Below, piece after piece: positions 44,425 through 54,000 of a DNA stretch of 64,000 bases. The first letter of the stretch is position 1, and the number at the start of each line of letters is the position of its first letter. The position numbers and the translations under genes are program-made. The stretch is from Nematopogon swammerdamellus (taxonomy: Eukaryota; Arthropoda; Insecta; Lepidoptera; Adelidae). The notes under the pieces were generated by a model. It was not told where the DNA came from, did not search any database, and was given only the letters and a program-made list of their open reading frames with translations. The stretch is taken from assembly GCA_946902875.1 (NCBI GenBank), contig OX336345.1:11377395-11441394 (forward strand), in the 5' to 3' direction.

Positions 44425-44516
44425 CTATATAAAATAGGGCAATCGCAGTGCCTGGCTGGCTGGCGGCGAAGAGCGGTCACTTTGTCCGCCCTAGGTTAGG
44501 GCGGTCGCAGTGACCG
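44425..44516 (+). promoter_or_regulatory. TATA-like box followed by a GC-rich hairpin
   Basis: CTATATAAAATAGGGC near 44427 resembles a TATA box with a CAGTG initiator-like site about 27 bp on. 44474-44516 is an interrupted hairpin: CGGTCACT and TCCGCCCTA pair with TAGGGCGG and AGTGACCG. No coding exon follows clearly; the next 120 bp are GC-rich. Confidence 0.35.
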
Positions 44517-44744
44517 ACTGCTGGCTAGGGGCGAGCGGCATCGAAGCCGCTACCGAATGTCCGTCGAAGCGCCTCCTTGCTCGACACCGTTCCCGGCGAC
44601 TGTTGGGGCGATGGTGCTGGAAGAAACTACGTTTTCTGCCTAACCCATCGATTGTCCGGTTGGATGTAGTTGTAGGACTAGGATAATACAGTATATACAT
44701 ATTTGCTATTTAAACCCAGTAAAAAACCATAAAATGATGAACTT

Positions 44745-45120
44745 TTATTTAATATTAATCCGGTACAGGTGGCTCAGTCAGAGGGGCCAGAGCACTTGCT
44801 CCGACCAGCCAATATCACTTCCGAGAAGGTGCCATACCGGAGACTTTTCTTTGCATTGCTGATTCGTGTTCTCCTCTGTCCAGTGTTATAGTGGACAGAG
44901 AAGAACGTGAGAATGTACGGTGGTAGCAGCCCAGTGGGCTACAATTTGAGCCTACCACCTAGTAAGCAGAATGGGAAGGGACCTACAGTTTTACACCGGT
45001 TCCGTACGGTGAAGCAGCAGGTGTAGGTATGCACGTACATTTTTCCCTGAGGAAAAACTCATTGGTGCACTTTGTCGGCCGGATTCGACCCTCGAACCCT
45101 GAAATCAAGAGTTCAAGCCG
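44745..45120 (-). repeat. SINE-B copy
   Basis: Reversed 3' end TAATCCGGTACAGGTGGCTC, CAGCCAATATCACTTCCGAG, then TACACCGGTTCCGTACGGTG and CGGCCGGATTCGACCCTCGA (decayed B box). The head is damaged. Confidence 0.75.
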
Positions 45121-45784
45121 AGACTGGGCCTACTACTCGCAAACTATATTGTATGTTATCTGGTATCGCCAAGTCGAGCCAACATGGCCGTATCACCTTT
45201 TCTGGATTGTTAATTATTTGCAGTGTGATATTTTTTCAATTATGCTAAACTGAACTTTAAAGCAACAAATATCTCTTACGTTGGAAATCGGTAACAACGA
45301 GGTTATGTTTTTATGGCTTTTCCCGTCTTTACGTGGCGAAGACTATTATACAAGGCGTTTACATTATGAGGCTTACTTTTTAGGGCGAACCAGCCGACGA
45401 GCGTGAATGAAAAACGTGACACATCTAAATGTGGGACTGCAACGCGCGTTGTCACTGCCTACCCCGTGGGGAGACAGGCATGACTTTATGTATGTATGTA
45501 TGTTAAAAGTCTAGGTTCCGAAAGCTTGTAAATCATATTGCAAGCTTCAGATTATGCAACCGTTGCATCAATATGTGAGACAGTTGCTACCTAAGAATTC
45601 AAAAGGGATAGAACTATTATTTCGGTCATACGTTGCATATAATTTACTTTGACCCCAACCTAACCACAAATGCACACAATTTGCATGAGACAGCACGTAA
45701 TGCGCGAATGAATAAAGATACGTGAGTCAACAATCTGTGATAGAGATATAACCATTTATAATCTATCGTGTGTTGTACCGTATG

Positions 45785-46097
45785 GGGCCGGTACTTTAAA
45801 AGAATAGCCCCACTGCATCTCTCCCCATGCATGTCGTAAAAGGCGACTAAGGGATATGACTCCTTTCTTATATTACTATGTGGTAGGGTTTAACCCGCCC
45901 GGGTTGATACCACCGCACTGAATGACAGGTCGGTCGAAACGGCTATGTAAATAGTTTGTGTTTTCCGTCCAGTTCAGTGTAGCCGGCACGACCGAAGAGA
46001 AGCACTGACGCGGCACCAAGTTCACCCGGTATTATGGGCTGACATCACGGATGTTGTAGGTGATGTAGCCAACCGTATCAGTTTCAATAAAAAAAAA
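45785..46097 (+). repeat. Composite SINE: SINE-C 5' piece fused to SINE-A 3' part (copy 1)
   Basis: GGGGCCGGTACTTTAAAAGA to GGCGACTAAGGGATATGACT is SINE-C. It passes at TCCTTTCTTATATTACTA into GTGGTAGGGTTTAACCCGCC of SINE-A and ends GTATCAGTTTCAATAAAAAA. The same junction occurs at 53462 and 57085. Confidence 0.85.
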
Positions 46098-46204
46098 TCG
46101 AATTCGTTCCTGTATCATACAGAGAAAACATAGGATGGTGCGTGCGTGTGTTCCCTACTTATGTAGTAGTACCTATACTGCGTATGAAACTACTACTACA
46201 GCGA

Positions 46205-46328
46205 CTACGATCTTTTTGTCCGCTTGGCGCCTCTCTGAGCGTGGTTTCGTGAAGAGGTGTTTTATTGGCTGTGGTTGATCTTCTGTCGGACTTTCAGGAA
46301 CAGCCACACGTGCCGGCTGTTTAAAAAA
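46205..46328 (+). repeat. LINE-D 3' UTR fragment
   Basis: TGGCGCCTCTCTGAGCGTGG, TTTTATTGGCTGTGG and CAGCCACACGTGCCGGCTG then an A-run. Confidence 0.55.
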
Positions 46329-46589
46329 AAATTATTTGCACTTCGATGAGTAGATGCTCCTTCTATCCTTCGTATTCTTTGATTGCTGTTGTTCGCCGTC
46401 GCATATTATGTAAATTATTGTTGCACACATCGTAACCTCATACATGTCCCAAGATCTACGAATATGTTGCGGGTAAGTGTACTCGGGTTCATTTCATAAT
46501 AGCATTATCATATCACTTATCTATCACCTATAGAACCGCCGCCTGTGTTATTTTTTTATATATAACGATCTGGCATAGTTGGCTGTGAC

Positions 46590-46889
46590 CACAGAGCACG
46601 GAACGCCCCCCGCCCGCGCCCCTACTAGAGGCGCCCTAAGCGATAATATTTGAAACTCAATAACTGGACGCAGTGCTATTAGCGCTTCGTATGTGTGTGT
46701 GTGTGTGTTAGTATCGACACTACACACAAAGAGGAGCAAGTTAGGCACACGCACAAAACAAATGCACACGCACAACACACATATGAATGTCATAGCCCAC
46801 GCCTACAGGCTTCAACGCCGTTGTAAGGAAATCGCGCTCAGGGCGCCTCTAGTAGGGGGCGGGGGCGGGGGGCGTTCCGTGCTCTGTGG
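46590..46889. repeat. 300-bp inverted-repeat element with GC-rich 49-bp arms
   Basis: The left arm CACAGAGCACGGAACGCCCC continues through TACTAGAGGCGCCCT. The right arm is its reverse (AGGGCGCCTCTAGTAGGGGG to GTTCCGTGCTCTGTG). The interior holds a (GT)n run near 46690-46707. It looks like a MITE; the outer flanks show no obvious duplication. Confidence 0.75.
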
Positions 46890-46899
46890 CTGTGACCAA

Positions 46900-47317
46900 T
46901 AGTCCGTCGGAAGTTCAGACACAGCCAATAACACCACTCCTCGCGAAACAAGGCTCAACGAGGGGTCACTCATGCTGGCGCATGAGGGAAGGAAGCAGGG
47001 TGCGCGGCGCAGAGTCGGGGGCGCTGGTGCCGGGCGCTGCTGGAGCGAGCGGGAAAGGGGAAGCGGATTGAGCGCACTCACGCGGAAGGCTGGGTGGGTG
47101 GTGCTCGCGGACTACGCATATTGCGACACGTGTCGTCGGCGGATCGCGATCGACTAATTCAGTTGCACGAGTCAGTAAGCCTGGATGCGCTATACATAGG
47201 AGGACAGGGGTAGCCGCGCGCCAGCGCAAACGCGCCAGCGCGTCAGTCTAGCGCCGGCGACCGATCTTAGTCTCCGTCCGCCGCTCAGGCGGAGCGAACG
47301 TGCGCGTCTGTCACAAA
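46900..47317 (+). promoter_or_regulatory. GC-rich promoter and 5' UTR of the THAP-like exon
   Basis: CpG content rises sharply in 46960-47310. TCAGTC at 47243-47248 fits the arthropod initiator (TCAGTY), 74 bases before the ATG. No TATA box is seen. The proximity to an ATG with a coding-like exon supports a real promoter. Confidence 0.45.
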
Positions 47318-47397
47318 ATGCCTCATTGTGCAGTGCTTTGGTGCAAAAAGTCGTCGAAAAATTCAAACTTGAACACAGATGGAGTCACCTTTCACGA
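47318..47397 (+). CDS. Probable THAP-domain zinc finger protein, first coding exon only
   Basis: The ATG at 47318 opens 26 codons plus two bases, ending at a donor GA|GTAGGT. The peptide starts MPHCAVLWCKKSSKN and ends DGVTFHE. THAP domains begin near the N-terminus with Met-Pro-x-Cys, a second Cys after 2-4 residues (here C-x4-C), and a later V-x-FH-x-FP motif; the exon matches up to FH. THAP proteins bind DNA through this C2CH finger, and many derive from P-element-type transposases (family knowledge). The expected next exon (FP, W and the C-x2-H pair) was not found; an acceptor 47 bp away gives no THAP continuation and too short an intron. It may be the start of a gene with a long first intron, or a relic. 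Confidence 0.55.
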
Positions 47398-47399
47398 GT

Positions 47400-47879
47400 A
47401 GGTACTTTCATTCAATTTGATAGCATTTTTCGCTTGAATTTCAGTAACAAACATCGGCGTAAATATGTATGGAGAGCTCTATTCTGCTTACCCACCATAG
47501 GTCGACTATCGTGTTGGATGCAGTTAGATCTTATAATTTTTTTTGTTTATTGATAATAAATATGTATGTTAAATGTATACAGATATTTCATGCATTCTGC
47601 CTTATTGCCAAAGGACATTTCTTCTAGTCAACCTCAGCAGGTTTCCTCGTTCAATATTCGTTTATCGCGCTTTTTTCATTCAACCAGTACCTACCGGTTT
47701 TTACTTTTGAGCGACTCTAAGGAGAAAGGAATTAATTTCTTTAGGTCATGCGTCTACCGGGAATATCAGATCGCGGATATTTAGGAGAATTAAAAATAAT
47801 TGACGTAATAGTTTAAACGTTTGCCTTTAATGTCAGAGATTCAGAATGTATAGAACGTATATAAATGTACAGGATGTAT
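47400..47879. other. No further exon recognised
   Basis: This should be the first intron of the THAP-like gene. It is AT-rich, and frames near 47326-47784 show no known domain. Confidence 0.4.
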
Positions 47880-48060
47880 ATGTAGATGGTAGGGTTCAAC
47901 CCGCCCGTGTTGGTACCACTGCACTAAATAAACGTCGGTCGAAGTCACTATGAAAAGTAGTACCTACGTGTTTTCCATCCAATTCAGTATAGCCGGATCG
48001 ATTAGAGGGAATCGGTGACAAGGCACGTACCTAGGTATATTCACCTAGGTATATTTATTT
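47880..48060 (+). repeat. SINE-A, decayed
   Basis: GGTAGGGTTCAACCCGCCCG, TAAACGTCGGTCGAAG, GTTTTCCATCCAATTCAGTA and a broken 3' end. Confidence 0.65.
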
Positions 48061-48334
48061 ATTTTAGACAGGCAGCCTTGGCTGATGTGTCTAAATCCGG
48101 TTTTTCTTCATATTTTTAATTTTATTTGGTTTGTTTGTTTATTTTTTTTAATGTATTTATCGATCTTGATTATTTTTATTATTTTAGTTTATTGTAGTTT
48201 TATTTTATTATTTATATATTGGGCTCCCATCATCGCTGGTACCAAACTGAAGCATTATTACGATGATGGAGCCATCCGTATCAGTTTCCTAAAAAAAGTT
48301 AATCTTTCGCATACATTTTGATAATTTTTTTATT

Positions 48335-48815
48335 TTTTTTTATGGAACCTGACACGGTTGGCTACATCACCTACAACATCCGTGATGTCAGCCCATAACA
48401 CAGGGTGAACTAGGTGCCATGTCAGTGCTTCCCTTCATTTCATGTCGGCTACACTAAACTGGACGGAAAACACGAACTATTTACATAGCCGCTTCGACCG
48501 ACGTTTCGTTCAGTGCGGTGGTACCAACCCGGCCGGGATAAACCCTACCACCTAGTAAGGTAAGAAGGGAAGGGACCTACAGTTTAACGTGGAATCCGAA
48601 CCACGGTCAGCCTCCAACGGTCGAGCGGTCACCCATCCAATCACTGACCGCGCTCAGCGTTGCTTAATAACAGTTGACTAACCAACCGCGCCACTGAGCT
48701 ACCGAGGCTGACGAATTTTCTTATCCCTTAGTCGACTTTTACGACATGCGATGGGGAGAGATGCAGTGGGGCTATTCTTTTTAAGTACCGACCCCACACG
48801 GTACAATGGAATACA
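48335..48815 (-). repeat. Full-length SINE-A with an upstream SINE-C piece
   Basis: 48335-48710 is SINE-A in reverse, complete to the head GCCTCGGTAGCTCAGTGG. Directly upstream in element orientation, 48715-48815 carries SINE-C sequence (CGTGTGGGGTCGGTACTTAA to GACTAAGGGATAAG). It has a different junction from the three truncated composites. Confidence 0.8.
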
Positions 48816-49675
48816 CAATTGTCGATTTATAATAAAGTATCCGAGGTATCTCAGAACTTAGAACTATGATCGTGTTTATGCGAAAATCTGCAAATTCGCA
48901 AAATTGTGAAAGGGGCGTTGCCTTTGTTCATTTAAGAGAAAGTTATATTATTACCTTGATGTAAAGAAGGGTTAAATATTGTTAAATCCGTTTCATCTTT
49001 TCATCGCGAATCGACACAATGAGCGACTTATTGTATGAATCCCGTTCAAATGTATGGAAGACTGGCGTCACTTGGCTACCTACTCGCTCGGCCAATCACG
49101 GCGTTCCATGCGCCGCTCCCGCCTCAGACTTCACACCCCTTTGGCGGCTACCTCGGTTCTCATACAAACGATGCCGTATTTCGTATCCAGTTGCGACTGG
49201 ACGGCTTCAATTCAGTGGAACACGGCGCGCTGGCCGACTGCGCTCTCTAGTAAAAAGTGCTTCTTTCGAAGAATTCAAACATAATTTAATATCTAAAAAA
49301 AGACTAAATCAATTTACATGAACTATTAAGTACTTTATGAGATAACTGACGTACATATTATATTATGTACCTATATGTGTATATATTATATACTTCTATA
49401 TTCAAGAAAGCGAAAACAGTAAGTAGTACTGTTTTCTTTTCTAGAAAATAATTCAAAAATATAAATAATGACCTACAACACGCTATTGCAACACGCTGCC
49501 TGGGAGGTCAAGTTAACACGTAAGTACTAAATGATATTTGCGACCATTTACTTGTGTATATGCGCAGAAACCGGTTTGTCTCTGTTTATAAAACCCGCAG
49601 CACATTCTCTTAGTTATGTATGAGTAGGTATGAGATCAAAGAACGTCTACACAAGTTAAATAAAACTTTATTCAT
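48816..49675. other. No gene recognised; GC-richer segment 49040-49250
   Basis: 49040-49250 is GC-rich with frames in all three plus registers (one of 100 codons from 49019, ending KHNLISKKRLNQFT). On the minus strand it carries GATTGGCC (CCAAT-type). No domain is recognised. It may be a promoter or a retroelement relic. Confidence 0.35.
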
Positions 49676-49679
49676 ACAC

Positions 49680-50010
49680 TATGTAGCTTTTTCCCGTGGC
49701 TTCACTCGCGTGGAATTTGTATGTATAAAGAAAGTAAGTAAGCTAGCTACCGTACCTTTATTTTGGCGCGCGGAACAATTCGGTTTTTATGAGAACCAGA
49801 TCTTAGCGTAACCGGAACTGAATTTTATTTAGCCTATCCTGTGTCACGTGCCATAGTCAAATATGCTTGTACTAAGTTTCATCGAATTCGGATGATCGGT
49901 TTAAGAGTTATGGAGAAACATACATACACACAGAAAATATTTCTAAAAATCATAGAATCATACATAGGGTCTACAAACAAAGTAACTTACTCCATGACCA
50001 TCCCTTACAG
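49680..50010 (-). repeat. Family H repeat, copy 2 of 2
   Basis: GTGGCTTCACTCGCGTGGAA, TAGCTACCGTACCTTTATTT, CTTGTACTAAGTTTCATCGA and GAAAATATTTCTAAAAATCA are the reverse of 41850-42165. Confidence 0.7.
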
Positions 50011-50075
50011 TTTTATTATTAGTATTGATCGATAATATTGTAATTATTGTATGTAAACACTATACGGACATATAT

Positions 50076-50095
50076 CCCCCCCCCCCCCCCCCCCC
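50076..50095. repeat. Poly-C homopolymer, 20 nt
   Basis: Uninterrupted C run. Length is prone to sequencing error. Confidence 0.9.
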
Positions 50096-50119
50096 TCCCT
50101 CCAAGTACAGTCTCGGATT

Positions 50120-50245
50120 CTGTAAGAGGGGCGTGAATAGGCATCAGTCAGGCCGGCATGGTATTCGCAACCCCCGCATATGATCGAATGTCCATGGGTG
50201 TCGTTAAACACCTTATTGGTGGTTTAGCGCTACATGTCGCTGACA
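50120..50245. repeat. Family G repeat, copy 2 of 3
   Basis: CAGGCCGGCATGGTATTCGC, CGAATGTCCATGGGTGTCG and CTACATGTCGCTGACAATAT. Confidence 0.65.
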
Positions 50246-50387
50246 ATATAAAACAAACTAGTAATCGGAAATTATGTAGCTTAAACACCTAAAGAAAATT
50301 TTTAGGTTTTGGGGGTGAAATTTAGATATAAGTATAGACTCAAATTTTCGATCACCAGTTTAACCTATTTCTGTCTAAATATCAGCC

Positions 50388-50630
50388 GTCCGCATGGGAG
50401 TCCGATGTAAAACTGTGGGTCCCTTTCCTTGCCCCTTACTAGGTGGTGGTAGGCTGAAATTGTAGCCGACTGGGTTAGTACCACCGTACTGGATGAAAGA
50501 TCGCCGAATAGTGCTCTCGGCTGTCTTCTCCTCCTAGTCCAGTATCACCAGCAACACAAAGGACAGTCTCCGGCATCGCCTTCTCGGAGGCTGGTCGTAG
50601 CAAGTGCGCTGGGCCCTATACATGATTTTT
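50388..50630 (+). repeat. SINE-B, head missing
   Basis: GTAAAACTGTGGGTCCC, CTTGCCCCTTACTAGGTGGT, ATTGTAGCCGACTGGGTTAG and CTCCTAGTCCAGTATCACCA. Confidence 0.75.
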
Positions 50631-50674
50631 GATTTTTTGTGAGAATGAAATTAAAGGGTTATGAGTTAATAGAT

Positions 50675-50836
50675 GTACAGTTCCCAGCAGCAAGTAATAT
50701 GTATCGTCGAGCTTTAGAAAAATACCATCCGTTTGTAGAGCGTCGCACGGCTCTGTGAGACAGGGATGACGCTGTACAACCGGATTGTCTCTTCTAAAGA
50801 TCGACGACACTTATAACTTGCTGCTGGGAACTGTAC
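50675..50836. repeat. 162-bp MITE with about 45-bp inverted arms
   Basis: GTACAGTTCCCAGCAGCAAG at the left pairs with CTTGCTGCTGGGAACTGTAC at the right. The pairing extends into TCGTCGAGCTTTAGAA / TTCTAAAGATCGACGA. It lies about 200 bp upstream of the plus-strand JHBP-like gene. Confidence 0.85.
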
Positions 50837-51039
50837 TTACCTAACTATAATTTTTTTTAGTATATTTGTATTCCTCCTTACTTTGCTGTGTCACCGTCCT
50901 AACGTTGAGCTTGACAACTCTTGCTACATGCCTCCATAGTGTCGTAACGCCAACGCACCGGCATGCACCTAAACTAGTTCGGTTTATCCAGTCAAAATTG
51001 TATGTTTTTTGGTTGTTTATCTTGTCGAAAGCCGTAAAA

Positions 51040-54000
51040 ATGAGGTTTGCTTCGATATTAATATTAATGTTTATTATAATTTCTGGATCCTGTGAAGAAA
51101 ACCGTAAGTTATGTTTCTTGGTGATTATATCTGTGTCAGACATTCTTATCTGTAATGTGTATGTAAATTTGTTTCGCGCTTATTTTGTTTGTTAATCATC
51201 ACTAATAACTTTATTTCATTTTTGCCTGTAGATACCTAATAACATATTTCCCGAGTACTCGCTATCCCTTCTCACTCATCCACTTCTTACTCTGACTCCT
51301 TCACCATATGCGGCACGTATGTGGAACTCGCTTCCCTTCGAAATTCGTCTATCGCAGTCGCTGTTTATGTTTAAAAAGCGTATACTGTCTCACTTTCTGG
51401 AACGATAAATTACTCGCTATTTATGGATTAGAGTCTAATGTTAGTTTTCTCTGTATATTTTATTCGTGTATATTTGTATGTATTTATATATTTTATCTAT
51501 TTATTTAAGTTATGTTTAAATTATCTACATCATTCTTATTTGTTCTCTGCCACTCCACACTCATTCATGATAACCCAAGGTTGGCTGGAGGAGAACGCTT
51601 ACGGCGTTAAGTTGTACCTTTTGCTAAATTTTAAAAGGCAATAAACATATTTTGATTTGATTTGATTTGATATTTCCTAATATTAATTTTAAGTGTTAAT
51701 TATTTTGGGTCACCCGATTAGTAGGCATATAAAATCGGACTATTAAAAGTAGGAATTTCAAAAGGAGACTATTACAAGCATACGACATTAATTTAAACGT
51801 ATAGCGAGAGCACATTAATTTATTTAATCACGTGATATTCACGTCATGATTCAAAGTATAGATTTTAAAGCAATCGCTTGTACATTCCACATTATTTTCA
51901 TGAAATAAAATCATTTTTGAAGCTATAATTTCTTCCAGCAATTTTCGTCCCTAAGTGCTCCCGAAGCGACGAGCAATGCCTGACTCAGGTGGCCCAAGTG
52001 GAGGCTTCAAGGTTCATCGCAGGCTTTCCTGACCTTGGAATAGAACGCCTGGACCCCTATTCCCTTCAAAACTACACGACGGACCTGGCTGGTCTCATGT
52101 TCACCACTACTGGACAAGCCAAGGGCTACAGGAACGTGCATTTGGATAGAGTCGCGCAAGTTTAATTCTTATTTTATTTTTATTTGTTGAGTCTGTAAGT
52201 CTGAAAGCAAAAATATATTGAACTGACTGATTTCCTTCAACAGCATCTTAGGAACTATCAGCTCTAGCAGTGCTATAGGGCTGATGTAAATGAATATGAT
52301 ATCATGTAAATTTTTCAATACCTAAAAATAAACACAATTATTATTATAAGCACAAATATATCTTCACACACAATACATAGGTATAGAACAATTATTTCTT
52401 ATTCTTGTGTAAATAAATAATAGTAGAGGATAAGGACATGTCAAATACTATCAGTTATCATCACATATGACGTAATCCGATATGGGCGACTGAGTCAGAG
52501 GGCCAGAGAACATGTTCCGACCAACCAATATCACCTCCGAGAAGATAGATGCCATACCGGAGACAAATGTTCTTGCCGGAGACCTCCTTATGGATTGCTG
52601 GCTATACTGGACTAGAGGACAGCACAGCCGAAGCTGCTATGCGGCCATATTACATCCAGTACGGTGGTATCAACCCTGTCAGCTACAATTTGAGCCTACT
52701 ACCAAGACAGCATACCAAGCATAAAGGGCAAGGGAAGGGACCTGCAGTTTTACACCGGTTCCGAACGGTGAACCAACAGGTGTAGGTATGCATGTAAGTT
52801 TTTCCGTCAGAAAAAAACTCGTTGGTATACGCCGACAGGATCGCAACGTATGTGCTTGCGAATTTGTAATAAATCTATTGAAATTTAATAGATTTTTTAA
52901 AACACCTCGAGGTATGAATATGAAGAAGTAGGAACTACGGCGAAGTCGAGTGGTTGTGATTTTGGCACTCAAGTTGATATGCATTTTATTTTAATAGAAG
53001 AACGATTTCAAGTCACTAACTTTGCCACAAAACACATTAAATGAAAATTACGAATAATAAAGGAATGCTTCCGATGAAATCGGTTACCACTACTTCTCCC
53101 TTTATCATATCGTATCCAAAACTGTGTTAGTGTGGTTTTCTATGTAGCATGTCGGCAAAACATTAATATTTGAAACATCAATCATGCTCGATCATCAATC
53201 ACATAATCCTTATTTCTTATGATCGCCTTGCAACTTTTCTGCTTGTGACCTCATCATTGAAGAACTTATGTGTATGTATATAACTGAACGTATATATAGA
53301 ACTTATGTGTACGCATGACTTGTAGGTACATTTAGGCATCAAATGTACCTAGAATCAATCGACGCGGCAGAACCTGTACCGTGTGGGGCCGGTACTTTAA
53401 AAGAATAGCCCCACTGCATCTCTCCCCGTGTATGTCGTAAAAGGCGACTAAGGGATATGACTCCCTTCTTATATCACTAGGTGGTAGGGTTTAACCCGCC
53501 CGGGTTGGTACCACCGCACTGAATGAAAGGTCGGTCGAAACGGCTATGTAAATAGTTTGTGTTTTCCGTCCAGTTCAGTGTAGCCGGCACGACCGAAGGG
53601 AAGCACTGACGTGGCACCAAGTTCACCCGCTGATATAGGCTGACATCACGGATGTTGTAGGTGATGTAGCCAACCGTGTCAGTTTCCATAAAAAAAAAAA
53701 AAAAACTTTTCAGAGGCACGTTTCTTGGAAGAGTGGAATGTTCTGAAGGCTTTTCGTGACTAAAGTGTGCTTAGTGAATGTTCTACAGGTATTTCGCCAC
53801 TGTTACTCTTGTCTATTTTTTGTTCTACAGTTCCACACACATCGTGAAACAATACCTCATGTCGAAACTAAGTGCCGAACCAGTACTTCAATGTTTGTGC
53901 CGGATATACCGAGCTCAACGCATAATTTTTCAGTTTTGCCGGATCTTTGTTCAGTGCGGTGGTACTAATCCGAGCGAGTTTTATTTTGCCCTACCTAAAG

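Noticed and set aside
47445..47510. Second THAP exon after TTGAATTTCAG
   Set aside because: The implied intron is only 47 bp and the peptide lacks the FP and Cys-x2-His elements expected next.
52160..52165. GTTTAA as the donor of JHBP-like exon 2
   Set aside because: It puts exon 3 out of frame at the 54182 acceptor and breaks the phase shared with the paralogue. Using TCTCTCAG (exon from 54198) instead would delete about five residues present in both genes.
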